Assembly (NCBI GenBank): GCA_017550055.1
Contig: JAFYMM010000253.1
Coordinates: forward strand, 1-9,374
Reading direction: 5' to 3'
Source of the DNA: Paludibacteraceae bacterium
GTDB taxonomy: Bacteria; Bacteroidota; Bacteroidia; Bacteroidales; Paludibacteraceae
DNA length: 9,374 nt
Made by a program: the position numbers and the translations under genes. The notes under the pieces are model-generated. The model saw nothing but the letters and a program-made list of their open reading frames with translations. It did no database searches and had not been told where the DNA came from. Below are positions 1 to 5,913 of the stretch, piece after piece. The stretch's first letter is position 1. Each line of letters opens with the position of its first letter.

Positions 1-48
1 CTTACTCTTTTCCTCATGGCGTTATTGTTCGCAATCACGTCAAAGGCA
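1..48 (+). other. Sec signal peptide (h- and c-region only)
   Basis: The first 16 codons encode a hydrophobic stretch, LTLFLMALLFAITSKA, followed by mature sequence starting EVTATWSI. Ser at -3 and Ala at -1 fit signal peptidase I. The positively charged n-region is missing and must lie left of base 1. This is why the ATG at base 16 is unlikely to be the initiation codon. A signal peptide is required for a T9SS cargo, which first crosses the inner membrane by Sec, so it agrees with the C-terminal tail. Confidence 0.8.
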
Positions 49-3000
49 GAAGTTACTGCCACTTGGAGCATTGAAGAAGGTGCTACAATCGCAGCCTTCG
101 AAAATGTTACAGTTACCTTCTCAGGTGTCGACTCTGTAGGTCGTAAATTAGACGGCGTTGAAGTTACTGGTGTTGTATCTAGTACATCATCTGTTAACAT
201 TCTTCACACTCTTAATGAAGACGGAACTGTAAAATCAAGTACAACAATGTCAAATGTCCGTAATGGCTTATCTGTTACTTATTCACCAAAAACAGCACTA
301 ACTGATGGCAATTATCGCATCTCTCTCCCTGCAGGTGTAATAACATTCAACCCTCGTCGTAAAGATGCAAATAACGTCAGCCTCCCTGTTGTTAAAAATG
401 CTGAAGAATTCGTTTTGAACTTCACAATTGGAGGCACTACTGAAGAAGAAGAAGTTCAAACAGACACTGCTACTGTTACAACTATGGCTGAAGTTATCAC
501 TGCATTAGGCGAAAGATCAAAAGTTGTTGTTCTCTTCAAAAACCTCAAACCAGTAACTAAAGCTTCAAGCTCTGGCTACTATGATGACTATATGCCTGAT
601 GCTACTACTAAATTGAACATGGGTGGCTACACTATCCCTGCCGATTTCGACTGCTATGGTACATACGTTGCTGATGACAACAAATTCACTGTAGATTCTA
701 TCGTAGGTCTCCACGCTTTCGCAAACCTCTATTTGTTGAAAAACTACTACGAAACTAACAAGTCTGACGCAAACATCTTGAATCCACTCAACATCACAGA
801 TCCAGTTGTTGTTACTGGCGTTGATGGAAACAACGTATTCGTTCAATACGCATACACACGTGCTAGCAACAGCATGTACAACGAACATTTCGTAATCAAC
901 GGTGAACACTCTCTCAAAGTAGGCGACCAAATCGCTTCTTTCACTGCTCAATACAAAAAATCAACAAGCCTTACTCTCGACGAAGAAAACACTATTCTCG
1001 TTCGTAACACTTATTTTGCAGTAGAAGCAACTTCTCTCGGCGCAATCACACACGACAATGCTATTAAATATGCTTCATTGTCAAGCATCAACAACATCGC
1101 ATCAAAAGCTGCTAATGCTGTACAACTCCCTGCTGGTGGTATCATCGTTAAAGAAAATAGCAAATATTTCTACACTATCGGCACTGATTCTTTGGAAATC
1201 CGTCCTGCTACAGGCGTTGAAATCGAATCTTTCGTTGGCAAAGAAATGAACTTATCTATCAGAGGTATTGTTGACTATTGCAACACTGCTGACTACGCAA
1301 ATGCATTCATCGCTAACAGCATCAAAGAAATCAACACTAACTACGAATCTATCTCTCAATGGCTCAGAGCTACTGTTGAAGGCGATGGTACAGGTTCTCT
1401 CAAAAACCCTGTTGTTGTAACTCACAGCGAATACAAAAACTACAAACAATACATCTTTATTGGCGACGAAACTGGTGGTCTCTGCTTGATTTCAAACGAC
1501 AAAATTGATTCTATCAAAACTGGTCATGTACTTACTGGTATCGCAGGTAAACTCGATTTCTCTGACACTAAAAAAACTCCTCAATTATCTGTTCCTAGCA
1601 ACATCCAAGTTGTTGACTCTAACAAAACAATTGAACCTGTAGTAGTTACAATTGCTGAACTCCTCGAAGAAGAAAACAACGCTATCAACAACGGTCGTCC
1701 TGCTATCAAATATGCAAACCGTCTCATCAAAATCAAAAATGTTGTTAAAGGCACTAAATGGATTGGTAACAACGCTCGCGTATATCCTTTGATTCAAGGA
1801 GAAGACACTCTTGCTTATGCAACTAACACTTTGAATGCATATCACACTCTATTCTCTACAACTACACCTATGTACCTCACTGGTATCGTTGATTTCCGTT
1901 GCATCAATTCAAGTAACCTATATTCAATCTACCCACGTTCTATTGATGACCTCAATGACCAACCTGTAATCAACCCAGCTCCTGGTGCATATTTCGCAAA
2001 AGAATTGGAACTCACAATTTCATGCGAAGACCCTTCTATGACTGCTATCCTCTATTCATTTGACCCAGAAATTGACCCTACTGTTGATGGCGAACTCTAT
2101 GAAGGTCCTATCACTATCAACCAAGACACTACAATTTGGTATGCTGTTGAATATGGCGACAGAATAAGCAAACTCTACGAAGCTTCTTACCAATTAAAAA
2201 CAGCTGAAATCACAGCTACATGGAGCATCGAAAACAATGCGACTATCGAATATTTCACTGACGTAACAATTACATTTGCTGGTGTTGACTCTGTAGGTCG
2301 TAAATTGGACGGTGTAGAAGTTCAAAAAGCAGTTGCTCAAGGTGCATCTACAAACGTATTGTTCTACTCTGTTGCTGCTGATGGCACTCGTACTCCTGTT
2401 GCTGGTGGTAATGGTCTTATGTATGCTAAAACAAATGGTCTTGCTATCACATATAGCTTGGCAAACAAAGGCTATGACCTCGTTGAAGAAAAATTCATGC
2501 CTAAAGGCAACTACTGCATCGTAATCGATGCTGGTGACGTGTTATTCACTCCAAACAGAACATCTCCACTTCCTAAAGTTTACAATGACAAAGAATACGT
2601 TTTGTATTTCACTATCGAAAACGACTACGTAGAAAAAGTTGACCCAGTACAAATCGATGCTGCGTTCACAGCAAATCCTGCTGACAATAGCTCATTGAAA
2701 GAAATCAGCGAAGTAACAATTACTTTCACTGAAAAAACTTCAGTAACTATCGGCGAACTCGGTGCTACTCCACGTGCTGACGTATGGCCTTTCTTGAACC
2801 AAGTTACTACTGGTAGCAATGACGAAGAATTTGGCGGCACAATCACTAATGTTTCTCAACCAGTTGCTCCAATGTATTGCGAAGTTGTTGAAAACACTCC
2901 AAATGCTATCCGTTTCTACATCGCATCTGACTTGCTCGAAGGTGTTAAATCTATCAACAATGCTGGTTCTTACACTCTTACAATCCCTGCTGGTGTTGTA

Positions 3001-3246
3001 GTGTTCAGCGAAACTGAAATCAACAAACCTATCACATTGAACTACACAATCAAAGACTCAGGTGTTAATGTTGATATCGTAACTATTGAAAACATCTATA
3101 CATATAACGGTACAATCATGGCTGATAGCGATATCCAAATCTTCACTATCACTGGTCAAAATGTTACTAATATGAATGGTAACCTCCAAAATGGTGTTTA
3201 CGTAGTTAAAACTGCTAACACAACTACTAAAGTAGTTATCCGCTAA
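1..3246 (+). CDS. Secreted multidomain surface protein with T9SS type A sorting domain (5' partial)
   Basis: The frame is open from base 1. The first ATG (base 16) lies inside a signal-peptide hydrophobic core (LTLFLMALLFAITSKA), so the true start is probably just upstream of the window. Numbering from that ATG gives 1076 residues. Signal peptidase I cleavage is likely after Ala11 (S-K-A). Visible modules: an Ig-like domain at 12-139; OB-like beta domains at about 150-440, 446-530 and 541-645, the last three ending with a G-I-V/A strand and a 'I-P-x-S-I' type turn; a chitobiase/hexosaminidase C-terminal-like domain at 650-728; copies of the first Ig-like domain at 731-868 and 877-1013; and a T9SS type A-like sorting tail at 1018-1076 ending GVYVVKTANTTTKVVIR. 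No catalytic motif is seen, so the function is unknown: adhesin, carbohydrate binding or a structural surface role are possible. Codon use (cgt, ggt, gct, gtt, few ATA) differs from the leftward genes and suggests strong expression. Confidence 0.9.
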   Translation, partial: LTLFLMALLFAITSKAEVTATWSIEEGATIAAFENVTVTFSGVDSVGRKLDGVEVTGVVSSTSSVNILHTLNEDGTVKSSTTMSNVRNGLSVTYSPKTALTDGNYRISLPAGVITFNPRRKDANNVSLPVVKNAEEFVLNFTIGGTTEEEEVQTDTATVTTMAEVITALGERSKVVVLFKNLKPVTKASSSGYYDDYMPDATTKLNMGGYTIPADFDCYGTYVADDNKFTVDSIVGLHAFANLYLLKNYYETNKSDANILNPLNITDPVVVTGVDGNNVFVQYAYTRASNSMYNEHFVINGEHSLKVGDQIASFTAQYKKSTSLTLDEENTILVRNTYFAVEATSLGAITHDNAIKYASLSSINNIASKAANAVQLPAGGIIVKENSKYFYTIGTDSLEIRPATGVEIESFVGKEMNLSIRGIVDYCNTADYANAFIANSIKEINTNYESISQWLRATVEGDGTGSLKNPVVVTHSEYKNYKQYIFIGDETGGLCLISNDKIDSIKTGHVLTGIAGKLDFSDTKKTPQLSVPSNIQVVDSNKTIEPVVVTIAELLEEENNAINNGRPAIKYANRLIKIKNVVKGTKWIGNNARVYPLIQGEDTLAYATNTLNAYHTLFSTTTPMYLTGIVDFRCINSSNLYSIYPRSIDDLNDQPVINPAPGAYFAKELELTISCEDPSMTAILYSFDPEIDPTVDGELYEGPITINQDTTIWYAVEYGDRISKLYEASYQLKTAEITATWSIENNATIEYFTDVTITFAGVDSVGRKLDGVEVQKAVAQGASTNVLFYSVAADGTRTPVAGGNGLMYAKTNGLAITYSLANKGYDLVEEKFMPKGNYCIVIDAGDVLFTPNRTSPLPKVYNDKEYVLYFTIENDYVEKVDPVQIDAAFTANPADNSSLKEISEVTITFTEKTSVTIGELGATPRADVWPFLNQVTTGSNDEEFGGTITNVSQPVAPMYCEVVENTPNAIRFYIASDLLEGVKSINNAGSYTLTIPAGVVVFSETEINKPITLNYTIKDSGVNVDIVTIENIYTYNGTIMADSDIQIFTITGQNVTNMNGNLQNGVYVVKTANTTTKVVIR
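49..432 (+). repeat. Internal domain repeat, copy 1 of 3 (Ig-like)
   Basis: Residues 12-139 form a beta-rich domain that opens EVTATWSIEEGATI, carries GVDSVGRKLDGVEV, and closes with a G-N-Y-R-I-S-L-P-A-G strand and an F-V-L-N-F-T-I strand. Copies 2 and 3 share this order of elements. At DNA level, bases 124-165 and 2281-2322 differ at four positions only, all third codon positions. The domain family is not one I can name; Ig-like is inferred from the strand pattern. Confidence 0.8.
1963..2199 (+). other. Chitobiase/beta-hexosaminidase C-terminal-like domain
   Basis: Residues 650-728 run from PVINPAPGAYFAKELELTIS through ILYSFDPEIDPTVDGELYEG and PITINQDTTIWYAVEYGDRIS to YEASYQL. This matches the typical course of the CHB_HEX_C_1 type module: P-x-I-x-P-x-x-G-x-Y, then a 'Y-(S/T)-x-D' strand, 'Y-x-G-P-I-x-I' and 'T-T-I-x-A', ending with a Y-x-L strand. 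Such modules are common accessory domains in Bacteroidota surface and carbohydrate-active proteins. They do not define an enzymatic activity by themselves. Confidence 0.7.
2206..2619 (+). repeat. Internal domain repeat, copy 2 of 3 (Ig-like)
   Basis: Residues 731-868 repeat copy 1: EITATWSIENNATI, then an identical GVDSVGRKLDGVEV block, then G-N-Y-C-I-V-I-D-A-G and Y-V-L-Y-F-T-I-E-N. The part between these blocks (771-825) is diverged and slightly longer than in copy 1. Copies 1 and 2 are far more alike than either is to copy 3, which points to a later duplication or to gene conversion. Confidence 0.8.
2644..3054 (+). repeat. Internal domain repeat, copy 3 of 3 (diverged Ig-like)
   Basis: Residues 877-1013 keep the frame of the domain: I-D-A-A-F-T-A-N-P opening, a SEVTITF strand matching V-T-V-T-F / V-T-I-T-F of copies 1 and 2, G-S-Y-T-L-T-I-P-A-G-V-V-V-F, and closing ITLNYTIKD. 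The GVDSVGRKLDGVEV block is lost. It sits directly before the sorting tail. Confidence 0.65.
3067..3243 (+). other. T9SS type A C-terminal sorting domain
   Basis: The last 59 residues (1018-1076) follow the Por secretion-tail pattern: a short strand 'I-Y-T-Y-N', the 'I-Q-I-F-T-I-T-G-Q-N-V' strand, a polar turn N-M-N-G-N-L, G-V-Y-V-V, and a final T-K-V-V-I-R. In characterised T9SS cargo, this domain directs export across the outer membrane and is then usually removed, with the protein often anchored to the cell surface. No T9SS component gene is in the window, so operation of the system is inferred from this tail. Confidence 0.8.
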
Positions 3247-3276
3247 TTGATTATTAACACATAATCATATCACAAA

Positions 3277-3315
3277 AAAAGCTGTGCAAAGTAATTTGCA
3301 CAGCTTTTCTTTTTA
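3277..3315. terminator. Bidirectional intrinsic terminator between convergent genes
   Basis: A perfect 14-bp stem (3277-3290 with 3295-3308) closes on a GTAA loop. Reading rightward, it begins 30 bases after the stop of the surface protein gene and is followed by a T-rich run (3307-3315). Reading leftward, it begins 37 bases after the CPBP stop and is followed by the complement of the A-run at 3274-3280. It can therefore end both converging transcripts. Confidence 0.88.
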
Positions 3316-3345
3316 TATTTTATTACTATTATACACCTACAAATC

Positions 3346-4173
3346 TCATCTCTTCAATCTAAATATCAACGCTAAACACACAGCCAATGAAGCAACCGAC
3401 AAATACCAAGTATCTCCTGTTCCTATCAAGTCGAAATCAATTGAAGTATATCCATTATAACTCAAAAATGCAAATACTACAGCTGCAGCATTATTCGTAA
3501 AATGAGCAATTATAGACATCCATAACGACCCTGTATAGTAATATAGATAGCCCAATGCTGCACCTATCAACATACGCGGGATAAAGCCATAAAACTGAAA
3601 ATGTATTGCCGAAAATACCAAAGCCGACACCCATATAGCTGTATGGTAATTAACCGACTTACCTAATACTCTTTGCAACCATCCCCTAAACATCATCTCC
3701 TCGCATACTGCAGGCAACAAAGCCATTACAAACAAATTAGCAAACATCACACCTACCGACGAAGTCTGCAAAAATCGCTCAGTCAACACCTGTGCCTGCT
3801 CTTCCATCTGGCGCATCATCTCCTCCACAGATGCCAAAAACGATGGCAATTCCATGCTATTATTCCAATCTGCCAACATCGAAATCATAGGCAATGCCGC
3901 CACTGCAAAAAGAAATGCAACAAAACATTGCTGCACCGACAAACCCTTATTAAGCGACATTTGTCTCAACGGATTTACATAATCTTCAGTAAACCACACG
4001 CCCACCAAAGCCGTAACTCCGAACAACACAATAGTTTGCAACCCTTGCATAAACAATAGCCCTTCTATAGAATTAGTCCATTCTGGGGCTAATGCAATTA
4101 GTGCTCCCATCAAAGCCATAACTCCAATGAAAGCACCAAATATAATAAATAATGCTATTAGCAATTTTTTCAT
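3346..4173 (-). CDS. CPBP-family intramembrane metalloprotease
   Basis: A 275-residue polytopic membrane protein of the CPBP (CAAX protease and bacteriocin-processing, also called Abi) family. The glutamate motif is E158-E159-x3-R163 (EEMMFRGW), motif 2 is F187-x3-H191 (FSAIH), and motif 3 is H224-x3-N228 (HFTNN). All expected catalytic or metal-binding residues are present. Hydrophobic segments lie near residues 3-28, 42-62, 82-102, 138-156, 178-193, 196-212, 215-235 and 255-271. Residues 105-136 form a charged, Met/Glu-rich loop (VEEMMRQMEEQAQV). The start is ATG followed by Lys-Lys, with no clear Shine-Dalgarno. The gene is last in the leftward run, 77 bases after psd and just before the terminator, so it is probably co-transcribed. 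Family members process prenylated proteins, peptides or bacteriocins, or act in membrane signalling. The substrate here is unknown. Confidence 0.93.
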   Translation of the reverse strand: MKKLLIALFIIFGAFIGVMALMGALIALAPEWTNSIEGLLFMQGLQTIVLFGVTALVGVWFTEDYVNPLRQMSLNKGLSVQQCFVAFLFAVAALPMISMLADWNNSMELPSFLASVEEMMRQMEEQAQVLTERFLQTSSVGVMFANLFVMALLPAVCEEMMFRGWLQRVLGKSVNYHTAIWVSALVFSAIHFQFYGFIPRMLIGAALGYLYYYTGSLWMSIIAHFTNNAAAVVFAFLSYNGYTSIDFDLIGTGDTWYLSVASLAVCLALIFRLKR

Positions 4174-4211
4174 ATTTCATACTTTTAATAGCAAGCACCG
4201 AGTAGCCCAAA

Positions 4212-4255
4212 AACTACTCCATACTAACTACACCTTATTCCTTTTACTCCTTATT
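4212..4255 (-). repeat. Heptad array starting at the psd stop codon
   Basis: Read in the mRNA sense from 4255 to 4212, the units are AATAAGG, a 9-base AGTAAAAGG, AATAAGG again, then TGTAGTT, AGTATGG and AGTAGTT. The psd stop TAA (4253-4251) occupies positions 3-5 of the first unit, whose first two bases belong to the last codon, GAA. TAA or TAG triplets occur in all three frames across the tract. The array is imperfect, with one unit carrying two extra bases. It is recognised mainly by comparison with the longer arrays after ftsH and pnuC. Confidence 0.65.
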
Positions 4256-4937
4256 CTACATTATCAGGAAGACGTGCAATAATTGTCTCATTACCACGAG
4301 TAGCTTCTCCGATTTCTACAAAGATTTCACTACCTTCAGGCAAGAACAAATCCACACGCGAACCAAATTTAATAAAGCCAAGATGCTCATTAATATTGCA
4401 TTTATGGTTAGGTGCTGAATATGTAACAATACGACGTGCCAACGCACCTGCAATCTGACGCATCAAGATTTTATGGCCATTTTCATTCTCAATCACAACT
4501 GTCGAACGCTCATTTTCGTGCGATGATTTAGGCAAAAAGGCTGCCACATGACGACCATTATAATGACGCACATAGCGCACTATTCCCGATATTGGATACC
4601 AATTGGCATGCACCGAAAATACATTCATAAATATCGACACCTGAATCATCTTCTTTCCTTCGAAATACTCCCACTCCTCTGTTGGCTCAGTAACGACAAT
4701 ATGACCATCTGCTGGAGCTATCACAAGATTTTCATCATCTATCTCCACTTCGCGTGTTGGATTACGGAAGAAATAGAGAAAAAACGAGAATGTCAATACC
4801 GAAATCACCAAACACACCATGCTCAAAATGCGATTTGGAGATTCAATAAACACAATAACATTAGTTACAACCAATAAAGTAAGTAACGAAAAAAGAATTG
4901 CATAACCTTCTTTATGCACTTTTAATCTTCTTTTCAT
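4251..4937 (-). CDS. psd: Phosphatidylserine decarboxylase proenzyme
   Basis: Converts phosphatidylserine to phosphatidylethanolamine and CO2 at the inner membrane, using a pyruvoyl group made by self-cleavage. The 228-residue protein belongs to the short bacterial PSD class. Two hydrophobic segments (about 12-31 and 38-57) are followed by R-N-P-T-R-E and the catalytic domain: PADGHI at 75-80 with Asp77, FSVHANWYPISG at 107-118 with His110, KSSHENERS at 137-145, and FGSRVDLFLP at 191-200. Cleavage is expected between Gly192 and Ser193, giving a beta chain of 192 residues and a pyruvoyl alpha chain of 36. D77, H110 and S193 fit the Asp-His-Ser triad of the family. The start ATG gives the usual basic N-terminus MKRRLK. 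It lies 48 bases after cdsA, whose product supplies the precursor CDP-diacylglycerol two steps earlier. Confidence 0.96.
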   Translation of the reverse strand: MKRRLKVHKEGYAILFSLLTLLVVTNVIVFIESPNRILSMVCLVISVLTFSFFLYFFRNPTREVEIDDENLVIAPADGHIVVTEPTEEWEYFEGKKMIQVSIFMNVFSVHANWYPISGIVRYVRHYNGRHVAAFLPKSSHENERSTVVIENENGHKILMRQIAGALARRIVTYSAPNHKCNINEHLGFIKFGSRVDLFLPEGSEIFVEIGEATRGNETIIARLPDNVE

Positions 4938-4985
4938 AAGATATCAGTTAAATAGTTAGTATCAAGACAATAGATTTTGCTTTTT

Positions 4986-5834
4986 TTATATCAATAAATA
5001 GAGGTAACATGCCACTGCTGGCGCTGCAAATATAAGGCTATCAAATCTATCAAGCCATCCACCATGACCTGGTATTGCTACGCCTGAATCTTTTACGCCT
5101 AAGCGTCGTTTCAACAAAGACTCTACCAAATCCCCAAATGTACCAAAGACAACCACAATTTGCGCAAATACAAACCATTGCCACAACTCTAACGATGCAC
5201 CATTATGACCTACAAGCAAATTCGACAATGGTTGGTCAACTATCGACATCACGTATGCCGCTACTAACGTAAATAGGTTACCTCCGATAAATCCTTCCCA
5301 CGATTTTTTTGGAGATACACGTTCAAATAGGCGATGACGACCGAATAGCGAACCTGTCAAGTAGGCAAACGAATCATTAGCCCATATAAACACAAGCATC
5401 GACAACACCAATATAGGTGTGAATTGTCCTCGGAAGAATGCTATCATATTGATAAGCGCAAATGGCAATGCCACATATATCTGACTATAAGCTGTGTGCA
5501 TCCATGCTTCTAATGGGTCTGTTTTCTTATTCCACAATTGACCTATCATTGCCGCCAACAAACTCATACCATAAACTACCCACACAATGACAATCATACG
5601 CTCCGAAAACATCATCGCATGCTCAGCATATATTGCTAAAAATAATACTGCCGACACTCCACCAAGAAATGTTGTCCTCTTTGTCAATAATTTCAACAAT
5701 TCTTGAGTTGCCAACAAACTAATCAACATAAATAATAAGCCAAAACTATAAGGACTCCAAACCGTAGCGGCAATAATAACTGCCACAAGTACGACTCCTG
5801 CCAAAGTACGAGTTACAAGATTCTTAAAATCCAT
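4986..5834 (-). CDS. cdsA: Phosphatidate cytidylyltransferase (CDP-diacylglycerol synthase)
   Basis: Makes CDP-diacylglycerol from CTP and phosphatidic acid, the branch point for membrane phospholipids. The protein has 282 residues, typical length, with about eight hydrophobic segments. The C-terminal signature is present at 239-265: S239-x2-K242-R243, K248-D249, then IPGHGGWLDRFD at 254-265. A second conserved block is at 150-180: WANDSFAYLTGSLFGR, then SPKKSWEG. The residue after H-G-G is Trp260, where the family pattern usually has an aliphatic residue or Phe; the rest of the site is intact. The start ATG (MDFKNLVTRT) fits family alignments. The gene sits between ftsH (74-base gap) and psd (48-base gap). 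Unlike most neighbours, its stop is not followed by a heptad array. Confidence 0.97.
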   Translation of the reverse strand: MDFKNLVTRTLAGVVLVAVIIAATVWSPYSFGLLFMLISLLATQELLKLLTKRTTFLGGVSAVLFLAIYAEHAMMFSERMIVIVWVVYGMSLLAAMIGQLWNKKTDPLEAWMHTAYSQIYVALPFALINMIAFFRGQFTPILVLSMLVFIWANDSFAYLTGSLFGRHRLFERVSPKKSWEGFIGGNLFTLVAAYVMSIVDQPLSNLLVGHNGASLELWQWFVFAQIVVVFGTFGDLVESLLKRRLGVKDSGVAIPGHGGWLDRFDSLIFAAPAVACYLYLLI

Positions 5835-5843
5835 GTCAGTAAA

Positions 5844-5913
5844 ATGTTTAATGTGTAGTTTTTAATGTATAGTGTATTCCCTACTCCTTTCTCCCTGCTC
5901 CCTATTCCTTACT
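5844..5913 (-). repeat. Heptad array starting at the ftsH stop codon (10 units)
   Basis: Ten consecutive 7-base units fill 5844-5913. On the + strand, the five at 5879-5913 are CCCTACT, CCTTTCT, CCCTGCT, CCCTATT and CCTTACT. The five at 5844-5878 are an AT-rich subtype with a loose [AG]T[GT]T-x-[TG or T]-[AT] pattern, such as ATGTTTA, ATGTGTA and ATGTATA. The ftsH stop TAA (5911-5909) occupies positions 3-5 of the first unit in mRNA sense (AGTAAGG). In-register stop triplets fall in all three reading frames over the tract. The array covers nearly all of the ftsH-cdsA gap. Confidence 0.8.

Noticed and set aside
354..360. FtsH second-region-of-homology variant RAGRFDR instead of RPGRFDR (residues 354-360 of the protein) as an oddity
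   Set aside because: Both arginine fingers are present, and I recall Ala at this position as normal in Bacteroidota FtsH. Coordinates here are residues, not bases; the bases are about 6776-6796.
565..951. Open frame on the - strand inside the surface protein gene
   Set aside because: Its product is a Val/Cys/Ser-rich sequence, as expected from the complement of Asn/Asp/Thr-rich codons. There is no start context, and the sense frame is continuous and domain-rich.
4200..4219. Short inverted repeat GAGTAG ... CTACTC in the psd-CPBP gap
   Set aside because: Only six base pairs with an eight-base loop and no T-run after it on the - strand, so it is not a convincing terminator. One arm is part of the degenerate heptad tract.
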